Below, piece after piece: positions 54,159 to 63,995 of a stretch of DNA of 64,000 bases. Within the stretch, counting starts at the first letter, position 1, and each line of letters begins with the position of its first letter. This DNA is from Terriglobia bacterium (GTDB lineage: Bacteria > Acidobacteriota > Terriglobia > Terriglobales > Acidobacteriaceae), in assembly GCA_020072815.1 (NCBI GenBank), contig JAIQGE010000020.1, positions 20,240 to 84,239 on the forward strand, written 5' to 3'. The position numbers and the translations under genes are program-made. The notes below the pieces were generated by a model. It saw nothing but the letters and a program-made list of their open reading frames with translations, was not told the DNA's origin and searched no databases.

Positions 54159-54622
54159 CCGACCTGAAGACCCTGGCTTACGAGCTGCTGCATGAGAGCC
54201 AGCAATCGCTGCAGCATCAAGGCCATCTCAACCCGGCCGCGGTGGTCATCACGCCCGGTGAAAACCTGATCTTTGACCTGGAATTCCAGGATGAAGACGA
54301 GCGCGAAGAGATTTATTCCGAGATGATGGACGTGGCCAAAGAAAAGAACGCCGCCGCCATCCTGACCATCAATGACGTGTACGTGGATGAGACCTCGTCG
54401 GCTGTAAAGCTGGAAGGCGAAGGCTGGGGCGCGCTGGCGGAGAAGTCCAATGAAGCCATCGTGATCACCGTCTCCGGCAGCGGATTTGAGACTTGGAGCC
54501 TGATCTGCCCTTACCTGCGCAAAGACGAGACGATTGCATTTCAGCCTTCACGGGAGATGATCACACCCGGCGGAGAAGTTGATCTGTTGGGCGATTGGAC
54601 AGGCAAGACCGGCGCAGCTTGA
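54155..54622 (+). CDS. Unknown protein coupled to lysA
   Basis: A 155-residue cytoplasmic protein, acidic, with no recognised motif. It has an N-terminal helix (TLAYELLHESQQSLQHQG), a strand-rich core (LNPAAVVITPGENLIFDLEF; AAAILTINDVYVDE; AIVITVSGSGFETWSLICPY) and helices between (EREEIYSEMMDVAKEKN). Its ATG overlaps the lysA stop by four bases, so it is translated with lysA. A link to lysine synthesis is inference from coupling only. Confidence 0.75.
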   Translation: MTDLKTLAYELLHESQQSLQHQGHLNPAAVVITPGENLIFDLEFQDEDEREEIYSEMMDVAKEKNAAAILTINDVYVDETSSAVKLEGEGWGALAEKSNEAIVITVSGSGFETWSLICPYLRKDETIAFQPSREMITPGGEVDLLGDWTGKTGAA

Positions 54623-54640
54623 CCACGCATTTCGGGGCCG

Positions 54641-55330
54641 TTACTCAGGCGGGTTTTGGCCTATCAACTTCCACAGGCTCTGCTTGGCCTCTTCGCCCGT
54701 CAGTTGGAATTCGATTCCCATTTCCCCCGAGTCCTTGGACCAGGCAACTTCGCCATCGCCGCGAATGATCTGCTGCGTGGGAAGTTCCAGCACAAATTGG
54801 ACGTAAGCCCCCGGCGCCAGACTGCCGGTGCTGCGGACGGCCATTCCATTCCTGCTGATGTTGGCCGTAATCGCCCGTTGCGCCTGTTCCTGGATCTTGA
54901 GCACCACGGGCAGGCTCACCGGATACCGCAGATATCGGTCCCGCTCGGCAGCGATCAAGGGCAGCGCCGCGTCCAGGGTATCTTTCACCTGATAGGCGGC
55001 CAACGGCTCGCACAAGACGAAATTGGCCAGGTGACGCAGGATGGGATTGGCTTCGTCTCCAGGCTCAGCGCAAGCGATCACAATGGAATTGCGGTTGGAC
55101 CCGCTCCGGCGAACGCCGTAGAGCAGTTCCAGCGCGCCACGGAGCGTCATGTCCACAAACAGGCCATCCAGTTTGCGGCGCGTCAACAATCGCCGGGCGG
55201 CGTCCGCCGTGGACACGGCTTCCACATTACCGCCAAAGGCCTGGATGGCCGCCGTGATCGTTTTGTAGAGCCCGGCATCTCCGCCAATGAGCAGAAACTG
55301 CCAAGCTGAGGGGCTGGTTTGGGCGCGCAT
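54641..55330 (-). CDS. PilZ-domain protein with pseudo-receiver
   Basis: A 229-residue cytoplasmic protein. The N-terminal ~125 residues have a receiver-like pattern (FLLIGGDAGLYKTITAAIQ; LDGLFVDMTLRGALELLYG) without a clear set of phosphorylation residues. A PilZ domain follows (about 130-225) with the cyclic-di-GMP motifs RYLRYPVSL (RxxxR) and NISRNGMAV (NxSxxG), then GDGEVAWSK and MGIEFQLT. Binding of c-di-GMP is expected from these motifs. Acts on motility, adhesion or polysaccharide; no target gene adjacent. Confidence 0.88.
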   Translation of the reverse strand: MRAQTSPSAWQFLLIGGDAGLYKTITAAIQAFGGNVEAVSTADAARRLLTRRKLDGLFVDMTLRGALELLYGVRRSGSNRNSIVIACAEPGDEANPILRHLANFVLCEPLAAYQVKDTLDAALPLIAAERDRYLRYPVSLPVVLKIQEQAQRAITANISRNGMAVRSTGSLAPGAYVQFVLELPTQQIIRGDGEVAWSKDSGEMGIEFQLTGEEAKQSLWKLIGQNPPE

Positions 55331-55709
55331 CTGTGCTTCTTTCCTTGCTGACGAAGCGTTGTTTGGGGGAAGTGGAGATATTGTAGGCCGATAAGGCGCT
55401 TACCTGAGATGTTACCTAGGTGCATGTACAACCGTTGCTCGGACTTCAACCACGTTTGGCATCCAGGAAAAGCCGCAGAGAGGACCAGGCGCGCTAGCTC
55501 TGGGCGCCGCAACCAGTTTTGTTTGCAATCATAAAGACCGCATGAATACTGCTTTTGCCCAATATTTACACATTCTTAAATTTCGCTAAAACTGCATTCT
55601 CATCGCGTGGCTACTACACTTCTGTAACCCTTGCACATTTTCTTGGCAGGCCCTTGTGGACGGTCCGCATCCTATTGATTTCAGGCAAATTATAGTCGCG
55701 CAAAATCCA

Positions 55710-55737
55710 TTGACTTACTTCTAGGGAAGCGTAAATT
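55710..55737 (+). promoter_or_regulatory. Sigma70-like promoter of the structured-RNA locus
   Basis: TTGACT at 55710-55715 and TAAATT at 55732-55737 are separated by 16 bases. The predicted start would fall around 55744-55746, just before the first self-complementary RNA. Confidence 0.6.
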
Positions 55738-55752
55738 CACACTCGTTCTTTG

Positions 55753-55890
55753 ACATCTCAGCGTTTTCCCAGTTGGCGGCGAGTCCGGGAACCAAGCAAG
55801 GTCACTATGACACAAGCGAAAGCTTGCAAGTTATGGAAGGCCGGTGAGGTTCTATTCAGCAAACTGCTGGTTGAGGAGAACAGGAGATGC
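55753..55890 (+). ncRNA. Candidate structured RNA, copy 1 of a tandem pair
   Basis: No credible open frame. Ends pair: CATCTC (55754-55759) with GAGATG (55884-55889), then GTTTTCC (55763-55769) with GGAGAAC (55875-55881). Inside are a perfect CAAGC-GAAA-GCTTG hairpin (55813-55826) and GTCA-CTA-TGAC. The block CCCAGTTGGCGGCGAG and the 3' block GCTGGTTGAGG are shared with copy 2. Overall plan, one long rod with a large internal bubble, is like 6S RNA, but I cannot prove that family. Confidence 0.6.
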
Positions 55891-55905
55891 TCGAAGGCCA
55901 AAATA

Positions 55906-56095
55906 GAAGCCCCGAGGTGTTGACCGATTTACCCGGTTGGTGGTGAGCCCGGAGCCCAAGCTTCAGCGCAAGCTGATTAAAGATCGCACTTTGTGAGTTT
56001 CGCAAGAAACAGGCAGAGAACGCAGGTCGGCAAGGGTCTATAGCGATCCGCTGGTTGAGGTGAATGGGTCAACAACAAAACTCGGGGCTTCTTAA
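55906..56095 (+). ncRNA. Candidate structured RNA, copy 2 of a tandem pair, with terminator
   Basis: Ends pair strongly: GAAGCCCCGAG (55906-55916) with CTCGGGGCTTC (56081-56091), then TGTTGACC (55918-55925) with GGTCAACA (56067-56074), then ATTTACC (55927-55933) with GGTGAAT (56059-56065, one G-T). Inside are TCAGC-GCAA-GCTGA (55963-55976) and GTTTC-GCAA-GAAAC (55997-56010), both GNRA loops. The 3' end is followed by TTAATTTTT, consistent with termination. About 186 bases long; homologous to copy 1. Confidence 0.65.
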
Positions 56096-56201
56096 TTTTT
56101 GCGCTTCCCTTCTTCTTGGTCCCGCAAACTCACTTCTTGGCTCAAAATAGTCCGCGATTGAATTCGCTTGAATCTTTCGTCAGTTCAACAAAAGGATCGT
56201 C

Positions 56202-57107
56202 ATGCGCCATGCGACTAGTGCCGTAGTGGGTCTCGCCTGTTTCCTGGCCGCAAGTTTCCTCTGGCCGGCGCAGAACCCGCCGGTAACCGACGCCGGCGCC
56301 GTGGTTCTTGCCGTCACCGTAACCGACTCCAAAGACAAGCCTGTTGTCGATCTAAAGGCGGAGGATTTCACCGTCCGCGAAGACGGCCAGCCGCAGAAGA
56401 TCATCTCCGTGCGTCGCGAAGACTTCCCAGTGTCCATGGGTATCCTGGTGGACAATTCCGGGTCCATGCGGCAGAAGCGACTGCCGGTGATGAACGGCCT
56501 GTTGCGCCTGGTGGAAGCCGGCAATCCCCAGGACGAAATTTTCGTCGTGAATTTCAATGACGAACCTTTCCTCGACGTGGACTTCACCTCGGACATCACG
56601 CAGGTTCGCCAAGCGCTGGCCCGCGTGGACGCCCGCGGCGGCACAGCGCTCTTCGACACAATCATCGCTTCAGCTGATCACCTGGCGAAGGCGAAATATC
56701 AAAAACGGGTTTTGGTGGTGGTAACCGACGGCGCAGACAATGAAAGCCGTCAGTCTTTGCAGCAGGCGATCGCTGATTTGCAGAATGTGAATGGCCCGGC
56801 CGTTTACACCGTTGGAATCATCTTTGATGATCCCAACGCCCGGCGCGCACAAAGAGACCTGGATTTGCTCGCAGCCCAGACCGGGGGTAGCGCCTATTTC
56901 ATCAAGAACACCAAAGACCTGGACAGGGTGGCGCAGAAGATAGCGCAGGAAATTCGCAGCCAGTACCGCGTCAGCTATGCGTCCACCACGCCGCAGAGCC
57001 AGGGCGGATTCCGCAAGATCAATGTCATTGTGGGCCGCAAGGGCCTGACGATCCGCTCCAAGGCCGGCTACGTTGCTGGTCTCCAAAGTGAAGGTAAAGA
57101 CCGGTAA
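56202..57107 (+). CDS. Exported VWFA-domain protein
   Basis: A 301-residue exported protein of the acidobacterial VWFA-related type. Signal peptide (ATSAVVGLACFLAASFLWPA), then an N-terminal domain with VTDSKDKPVVDLKAEDFTVR, EDGQPQKII and VRREDFPVS, followed by the von Willebrand A domain. MIDAS motif is DNSGS at residues 84-88, with GGTALFDTI and VTDGADNES as further metal-site strands. Such proteins bind partner proteins outside the cell. Preceded by the structured-RNA locus; the 106-base spacer makes cis regulation possible but not shown. Confidence 0.9.
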   Translation: MRHATSAVVGLACFLAASFLWPAQNPPVTDAGAVVLAVTVTDSKDKPVVDLKAEDFTVREDGQPQKIISVRREDFPVSMGILVDNSGSMRQKRLPVMNGLLRLVEAGNPQDEIFVVNFNDEPFLDVDFTSDITQVRQALARVDARGGTALFDTIIASADHLAKAKYQKRVLVVVTDGADNESRQSLQQAIADLQNVNGPAVYTVGIIFDDPNARRAQRDLDLLAAQTGGSAYFIKNTKDLDRVAQKIAQEIRSQYRVSYASTTPQSQGGFRKINVIVGRKGLTIRSKAGYVAGLQSEGKDR

Positions 57108-57111
57108 GAAG

Positions 57112-57918
57112 TTATTGCGTAGCAATGATCACGTGTGCTTGCATCTTCCCGTCAATTGGGCCGGGGCCAAAGCGCGTCCGGACAACGGCAGCCGCGGATT
57201 CCGTAGCTTCGGCTAGGCTGGCGCCACGCGCCTCGATTTCATTGCGCAACGGAGTCCCCTGGCAGAATCCAATTGCCGGATCGTAGCATGAAGGCGCCCG
57301 GCTCCTGAGCTGTACCGTATCCAGCGCTACCTTTGAGAACCCGGCCGCTCGCAGCTCCTCCCGAATCCGGTCCGTGTCGTAGTAGCCGTGCGGCGTGCGT
57401 GTCGCGAATTGCGGGGGGTCATTGGGAAAGATCGCTGCCACGCCTTCCGCCACCGCTTGCGTGATTTCATTCTCTTCGATGCGGTCCCAAACATTGAAGG
57501 CCAGCCGGCCGCCAGGGTTCAGTACTCTGAGCGCTTCCGCGTAGCCGGCCACTTTGTCCGGAAAGAACATCGCGCCGAACTGGCAAGCCACCACGTCAAA
57601 ACTGCCGCCGGCGAACGGCAGTTTAAGCGCGTCGGCTTGCCGCCATGTGGCCCGCGCAGCGTCCGGCTGTGCCGCGGCAAAATCGAGCATGGGCTGGTTC
57701 AAATCGGTGGCGACGATGGCGACCGCATGGGGAAGTAACCGACCAAGGGCGCGGGTCAGCACGCCCGTGCCGGCCGCGATCTCCAGAACGTTTCCAGATT
57801 TTAGGTCCGACAGACGTGCAGCAAGGTCGGCCGCATAAGGCTCAAAGATCAACGGCCGCAAGTAGCGATCGTAGATGGCGGGTATTGAGCCGGAAAATAC
57901 TCTGTCAGTCTCTGCCAT
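57112..57918 (-). CDS. Class I SAM-dependent methyltransferase
   Basis: A 268-residue cytoplasmic enzyme. SAM motif I is VLEIAAGTGVLTRAL, motif II-like ATDLNQPMLDFAAAQ and motif III AEALRVLNPGGRLAFNVWDR. The general layout is UbiE/COQ5-like, but the substrate cannot be told. Ends four bases after the convergent VWFA gene. Same direction as nadK and tlyA with a 24-base gap, so probably in the same transcript. Confidence 0.9.
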   Translation of the reverse strand: MAETDRVFSGSIPAIYDRYLRPLIFEPYAADLAARLSDLKSGNVLEIAAGTGVLTRALGRLLPHAVAIVATDLNQPMLDFAAAQPDAARATWRQADALKLPFAGGSFDVVACQFGAMFFPDKVAGYAEALRVLNPGGRLAFNVWDRIEENEITQAVAEGVAAIFPNDPPQFATRTPHGYYDTDRIREELRAAGFSKVALDTVQLRSRAPSCYDPAIGFCQGTPLRNEIEARGASLAEATESAAAVVRTRFGPGPIDGKMQAHVIIATQ

Positions 57919-57942
57919 AGATCTTATTCCTTCGTCGGCAGA

Positions 57943-58800
57943 TTACCTTTCGCCCCATTTGAGTTTGGTTCGCAGCACGTTGAAGAATGACCGTTCGGGG
58001 AATTTGAAGAGCTTCACGGTAAATTCTGATTTGCTGCAGCGAATCACGTCGCCTTCTTCCAGCGGTATGCCCTGTTGTCCGTCCACGGTGAGAAATGCGT
58101 GTTCGCGCGTGACCGCCACCGTGACTTCAATCACCGCTGTGTCCTGCACTACCAGCGGCCGGTTGGTGAGAGCGTGGGAAGCCACCGGAGTAATCACAAA
58201 ACCCGGAACGTCCGGCACCAGGATGGGCCCGCCCGCGGCCAGCGAATACGCCGTGGAACCGGTGGGCGTGGCGATAATCAGCCCGTCGGCCTTGTAGTTG
58301 GAGACAAAGATGCCGTCCACGCGCACGTCAAAGTCCGTGATGCGGGCCACCGCGCTCTGGTTCAGCACCACGTCATTGAGCGCGTCATAGGCGGCCACAA
58401 ACTTCCCGCCGCGCTGTACCTGGCAGTGCAGCAGGGCGCGCAGACTCAGTTCGTATTTACCAGCGTCCACGGCGGCCAGGGCTGAGGAAATTTCATCCTG
58501 CTTGATCTCCGTGAGAAACCCCAGCGACCCCAGGTTCACGCCGAGAATGGGAATCCCGGAGCGGGCCACGCTGCGCGCGGTGGAAAGCAAGGTTCCGTCG
58601 CCGCCCAGCACCACTACAAAGTCCGGTTTGGCGTCTTCCAGATGGTCACGCTCCACAATCTCGCAATCCGGGCAGAAGCGGTGCGCGATCTCGTCCACGG
58701 TGACCGAGTATCCATGCTTTCGCAGCCAGCCGGTGACTTCCCGGACCGCCTTCTCCAGTTCCGGCTTGCCTTCCTTCGAGATGAGCGAAGCGCGTTTCAT
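57943..58800 (-). CDS. nadK: NAD kinase
   Basis: Makes NADP from NAD and ATP. A 285-residue protein with GGDGT (residues 66-70), NLGSLGFLTEI, and ATPTGSTAYSLAAGGPI, all in the right order and spacing; DGQQGIPLEEGD is the C-terminal phosphate-binding end. Start ATG 58800 overlaps the tlyA stop by four bases. Coupling of tlyA and nadK is common in bacteria, supporting both calls. Confidence 0.96.
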   Translation of the reverse strand: MKRASLISKEGKPELEKAVREVTGWLRKHGYSVTVDEIAHRFCPDCEIVERDHLEDAKPDFVVVLGGDGTLLSTARSVARSGIPILGVNLGSLGFLTEIKQDEISSALAAVDAGKYELSLRALLHCQVQRGGKFVAAYDALNDVVLNQSAVARITDFDVRVDGIFVSNYKADGLIIATPTGSTAYSLAAGGPILVPDVPGFVITPVASHALTNRPLVVQDTAVIEVTVAVTREHAFLTVDGQQGIPLEEGDVIRCSKSEFTVKLFKFPERSFFNVLRTKLKWGER

Positions 58801-59573
58801 TTTTTGGATTCTTGCGAGAAATCTGCGTGCAACAGAAACTCTTGGTTCCCTTCCATGCCCAGTATCGGCGAGTCAATCACTTCGATATTGCGGCCGCCCA
58901 ACTCCTCCACCGCGCGCCGGACTTTTTTCACCGAGTCCTGCCGGGCATCTTCGTCGCGGACAATGCCGCCTTTTCCCACGCGGTCCTTGCCCACTTCGAA
59001 CTGCGGCTTCACCAGCACCACCAACTCGCGACGCCCGGCGCTTTTCTCCGCAAATGCTGACGCCAACACCGCCGGGAGGATGAGTGTAACAGAGATGAAT
59101 GACACATCTATGGCCATGAAGCTTACCGGCGCCTTCGCGCCCGCCTCCCGCAGCATCTCTGGGGTCAAGTAGCGCGCATTGGTCTTTTCCAGCAGCTTCA
59201 CGCGCGGATCAGAACGCAAGCGGAGCGAGATCTGCCCGTACCCGGTGTCCACGGCAACCACTTCCGCCGCACCGTGTTGCAGCATGCAGTCGGTAAAACC
59301 GCCGGTGGAAGCGCCCACGTCCATACAGGTGCGCCCGGCAAGATCAATGTTCCAATGTTGGAGCGCCGCTTCCAGTTTGAGTCCGCCGCGCGAAACGTAC
59401 TTCATGTCCGCGCCCAACAGGCGTATTTCACATTCCGCTTCCACGCCCGCGCCGGCCTTGGCAACTTTCTGGCCGTTCACCAGCACGCGTCCGGCAAGGA
59501 CCAGCGCCTGCGCCCGCTCGCGCGACTGCGCCATGCCGCGGTCCACCAGCAGCTTGTCAATGCGGATTTTCAT
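58797..59573 (-). CDS. tlyA: TlyA-family rRNA 2'-O-methyltransferase/hemolysin
   Basis: A 258-residue cytoplasmic enzyme with an S4 RNA-binding domain (RIDKLLVDRGMAQSRERAQ) and an FtsJ/RrmJ-type methyltransferase domain (MDVGASTGGFTDCMLQHGA; VVAVDTGYGQI; ISVTLILPAVL; VLVKPQFEVGKDRVGKGG). Methylates ribose in 16S/23S rRNA in known members. The stop overlaps nadK. Preceded by an MGMT-like gene with a 25-base gap in the same direction. Confidence 0.93.
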   Translation of the reverse strand: MKIRIDKLLVDRGMAQSRERAQALVLAGRVLVNGQKVAKAGAGVEAECEIRLLGADMKYVSRGGLKLEAALQHWNIDLAGRTCMDVGASTGGFTDCMLQHGAAEVVAVDTGYGQISLRLRSDPRVKLLEKTNARYLTPEMLREAGAKAPVSFMAIDVSFISVTLILPAVLASAFAEKSAGRRELVVLVKPQFEVGKDRVGKGGIVRDEDARQDSVKKVRRAVEELGGRNIEVIDSPILGMEGNQEFLLHADFSQESKK

Positions 59574-59598
59574 GGGAGGGGACTTGTTGAGGATGTTG

Positions 59599-60093
59599 TC
59601 ATTTGCCCGCGAATCGCACCAGACGTTTTTCGAAGTCTTGCACCGCCGGAGACTTCTTGCCCTGGATTTTGCTGACGCTGTGCCCTTCTTCCGCCAGTTT
59701 GCGCCTTTGCAGCGGAATTCCGCCTGGAAATTTCGGGTTCAGCCGTCCTTCACTGCTCAGCACGCGCCAATACGGAGCAACCGCTTTCTTCCCGGCTCGC
59801 TGCTCTTCGGCCGCGGCTTCCGCAACAATGCGCACAAAAATCCCGGTGGTCAGTGGACACGCCACGTCCACCTTGCTCTTTCTCGCAAGCTCTTCCCGCA
59901 ATTGCAGCACTGTAACCAGCTTGCCTTTTGGCACGCGACGAATCAGTCCATCCACGTCCAGCGGCTTGGGGATGACCATGGTCCCCTTTCCCAGTTTCGC
60001 CGCCATGCGCGCTGGGATCTTGATGATCTTGGGCTCTTGTTCCCGCTCCAGCTTCTGCCGCCAGGGAACTTTGCTCGTGAACTTGGCCGCCAT
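59599..60093 (-). CDS. MGMT-family (alkyltransferase-like) protein
   Basis: A 164-residue protein of the DNA-alkyltransferase fold, recognised by MVIPKPLDVDGLIRRVPKGK, ACPLTTGIFVRIVAEAA and APYWRVLSSEGRLN with NPKFPGGIPLQRRKLAEEG. The methyl-acceptor PCHR motif is absent (it reads PYWR), so it cannot repair by self-alkylation and is likely an ATL-like sensor of damage. Start chosen at the ATG 60093 (MAAKFTSKVPW) with GGAGG upstream; the longer frame begins 18 codons earlier. Operon with tlyA-nadK. Confidence 0.85.
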   Translation of the reverse strand: MAAKFTSKVPWRQKLEREQEPKIIKIPARMAAKLGKGTMVIPKPLDVDGLIRRVPKGKLVTVLQLREELARKSKVDVACPLTTGIFVRIVAEAAAEEQRAGKKAVAPYWRVLSSEGRLNPKFPGGIPLQRRKLAEEGHSVSKIQGKKSPAVQDFEKRLVRFAGK

Positions 60094-60561
60094 CGCCGCC
60101 TCCGTTGCGCATTGCTGTCCATATGGTTTCATCAAACTCGTAGCCAATTCAACTCGTCGTCCGCCACGCCCCCGCTCGTTGGGGCAAAAAAGTTTTCATC
60201 ATCTATTCACATTCGCACCTCGCTCAGTGCAAAGCGTTAGAACACGCAGCTTTGCGCGATATTCCGCAGCTAACGGTGATCTTTTCCACACTGTTATTCA
60301 CCGCGCGGTTGAAAACGCGGCCCGCGATTGGAAGCGAAGTTGCCTTCTTGCCAAGTCGAACTGAAATGTGGTTCATCTTCGTCGGCGCATTCTCGGCCGA
60401 ATGACGTGTTAGGGACTTCTAGTTCCGCTGCGACAGGCGAAATGCGCGCTTGCGGTACACTGGACGCCTGATTCTGCGAGACGTTTTGCTACGCAACTTT
60501 CCTTCGCGGATTTTGTTTCACGAACTTTGACGCTTTGACACGAAAAGAAGGGGCCAGCCCA
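60094..60561. other. Gap between divergent genes, no supported gene
   Basis: About 470 bases. A hairpin GCAAAGC (60229-60235) / GCTTTGC (60249-60255) is present without a T-run. No promoter boxes assigned. Open frames here lack start signals and domains. Confidence 0.5.
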
Positions 60562-61491
60562 ATGGGGCGTAAACACACTGACCCGCGGCGACGGCGATCG
60601 CAACCATCTCGCGCAAAGGCCGCCAAGCCCAAGCTGCGGCAGCCTTCTGCGCCGGACAGCAACACTCCAGTGCTGGATGCGGAAAAGCTCAAAGCGCTCT
60701 ACGCCATGGTCCTCAAATGCCGTCTGGTTGGAGAGAAACTCCGGCGGCTGGCCGGCGATTCCGTTTCCGCTCCCGGCCAGGAAGCAGCCATCGTGGGAAC
60801 GGCCATGCACCTTCATTCCGGAGATTTCATTGCGCCATCGCGCAGCATGTTCCTGGCCAGCCACGTTCAAGGCGCACCGCTCACGGAGATCCTGGCGCAT
60901 CTGCACCGCACGGCTGCGCACTCCGCCCGAAAAGAGCCAGCTTCGCCCAATGCATACGGGCTGCCTCTGCCCAGCCTTTCATCGGCCGCACAGTTCAGCG
61001 TCGGAGCCTCCGCCGCCCTGTCATTCAAGCTGCAGAACAGACTAGCCGTCGCTCTAGCACTGGTGGAGGATGACGCCACGCTGCCCGGCTTCTGGCACCA
61101 ACCCGTGGGTTTTGCGAGCGCACATCGTTTGCCCATCGTGTTCACGATCTGTACTTCGCCCGAGTCGCCCGTGTTGCGCGACCAGGCGAACTCCCTCGGA
61201 CTCCCCGGGATCACCGTGGACGGCCACGATCTAGTGGCCGTCTATCGCGTCGCCCAGGAATGCGTGCGGCGAGCCCGCCAGGGCCACGGCCCCTGCCTGA
61301 TCGAATGCAAAATTGACCGAGGCAACCCCCAGGCTGCGCCAGGCATTTCCTCGACTCGCGATCCCGTGGCGTTCATGGAGGAGTATCTGAACACGCGCAA
61401 GCTATGGTCGAGCGTATGGAAGCAGCGCCTGGTCGCCCTGTTAGATAAGGAATGGCGCGCGGCTGAAAACACAGCTGCTGCGCGGCACTGA
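60562..61491 (+). CDS. 2-oxoacid dehydrogenase E1-alpha-like protein lacking the ThDP motif
   Basis: A 309-residue protein with the E1-alpha fold pattern: YAMVLKCRLVGEKLRRL at the N-terminus, SAPGQEAAIVGTAMHLHSGD, FIAPSRSMFLASHVQGAPL, and a C-terminal IECKIDRGN in place of the usual end. The thiamine-diphosphate/magnesium motif GDG...N is degenerate: VALVEDDATLPGFWHQPVGF followed by IVFTICTS. There is no E1-beta or E2 gene nearby. The frame also allows a TTG at 60535; the ATG at 60562 has AAGGGG eight bases upstream and I use it. Probably a non-catalytic paralogue. Confidence 0.8.
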   Translation: MGRKHTDPRRRRSQPSRAKAAKPKLRQPSAPDSNTPVLDAEKLKALYAMVLKCRLVGEKLRRLAGDSVSAPGQEAAIVGTAMHLHSGDFIAPSRSMFLASHVQGAPLTEILAHLHRTAAHSARKEPASPNAYGLPLPSLSSAAQFSVGASAALSFKLQNRLAVALALVEDDATLPGFWHQPVGFASAHRLPIVFTICTSPESPVLRDQANSLGLPGITVDGHDLVAVYRVAQECVRRARQGHGPCLIECKIDRGNPQAAPGISSTRDPVAFMEEYLNTRKLWSSVWKQRLVALLDKEWRAAENTAAARH

Positions 61492-61651
61492 AAGTAAAAA
61501 GGCCTCCTTCCACAGCGTCGTCACTACTCTGCTCGACGATGAGCCGGCTTACGCGCTCATCGGTGGAACAAAAAAATGTTGTTTTGACCGTAAAGTGAGC
61601 TTTTTGTGACACTTGAGTCACTTGCGCTCATATTTGCAAACAGCCGCCCGG

Positions 61652-61681
61652 TTGACAAGCCTCAAGTGTTCTGCTTATAAT
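61652..61681 (+). promoter_or_regulatory. Sigma70 promoter of groESL
   Basis: TTGACA at 61652-61657 and TATAAT at 61676-61681, spacing 18, immediately upstream of and touching the CIRCE element. Confidence 0.85.
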
Positions 61682-61707
61682 TAGCACTCGATGGACATGA
61701 GTGCTAG
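61681..61707 (+). promoter_or_regulatory. CIRCE element, HrcA operator
   Basis: TTAGCACTC, nine bases, GAGTGCTAG: nearly the full CIRCE consensus (arms TTAGCACTC and GAGTGCTAA). Its position at the transcription start predicts repression of groESL by HrcA and relief on heat shock. Confidence 0.93.
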
Positions 61708-61781
61708 CAACCCATCGATTTATCCACGCAAGTCCTAGTAAATTAAACTCTTAAAGACAAATTTGAAAGGAGCAAGTTCAC

Positions 61782-62117
61782 ATGGCAAAGCTCACTCCAC
61801 TGGGTGAACGCGTTCTCGTGCGCCGGATGACTGAAACGGAAACGGTGCGCGGAGGAATCATCATCCCTGACACCGCCAAGGAAAAACCGCAGGAGGGCGT
61901 TGTAGTGGCCGTTGGAACCGGACGGTACGACAAAGGCCAGCACGTTCCCATGTCGGTGAAAGAAGGCGACCGCGTTCTGTTCGGCAAGTATGCCGGATCT
62001 GAAATCAAGATTGACCACGAAGACTTCCTGATCCTGAAGGAAGAGGAAATCTTCGGCATTCTCAGCGGCTCAGCCAAGCCCGCAGAGAAGGAAAAAGCAA
62101 CTGCCGGACGGCGGTAA
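61782..62117 (+). CDS. groES: Co-chaperonin GroES
   Basis: A 111-residue protein, slightly longer than usual (tail [13 protein letters not shown]). [32 protein letters not shown] and [20 protein letters not shown] with IFGIL are family marks. AAGGAG before the ATG. Under the CIRCE operator upstream and 157 bases before groEL. Confidence 0.97.
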   Translation: MAKLTPLGERVLVRRMTETETVRGGIIIPDTAKEKPQEGVVVAVGTGRYDKGQHVPMSVKEGDRVLFGKYAGSEIKIDHEDFLILKEEEIFGILSGSAKPAEKEKATAGRR

Positions 62118-62124
62118 GTGCGGC

Positions 62125-62205
62125 AGCACTTAGCACTTAGCCGTTAGCCGGGTTCGCCAAAAGCTACAGGCTAGTGGCTAAAGGCCAAAGGCTAAGGGCT
62201 TCGCC
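62125..62205. repeat. GCACTTAGCACTTAGC and GGCTAAAGGCC repeats inside groESL
   Basis: Two adjacent AGCACTTAGC units and one TTAGCCGTTAGCC, then CTACAGGCTAGTGGCTAAAG and GGCCAAAGGCTAAGGGC. This is the same class of degenerate repeat seen at other intergenic positions, here between two essential cotranscribed genes. Confidence 0.55.
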
Positions 62206-62241
62206 GACAAAGAACCATCAAATTACAAACCAAGCGCGTAA

Positions 62242-63939
<1,698 letters not shown>

Positions 63940-63966
63940 GTTAAGCTAGCGCTCCGTATTACTCCA

Positions 63967-63995
63967 AAGCCCCGCAGAAATGCGGGGCTTCTTTT
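63967..63995 (+). terminator. Rho-independent terminator of groESL
   Basis: AAGCCCCGCA (63967-63976) pairs with TGCGGGGCTT (63981-63990) around a GAAA loop, followed by CTTTT. Confidence 0.93.

Noticed and set aside
55753..56095. Calling the tandem RNAs 6S RNA or a tandem riboswitch outright
   Set aside because: The rod and bubble shape agrees with 6S, but the bubble sequence does not match the version I know from E. coli, and no known ligand-aptamer core (glycine, c-di-GMP) is present.
60229..60255. GCAAAGC/GCTTTGC hairpin as a terminator
   Set aside because: No T-run follows on either strand and it is not positioned right after a stop codon.
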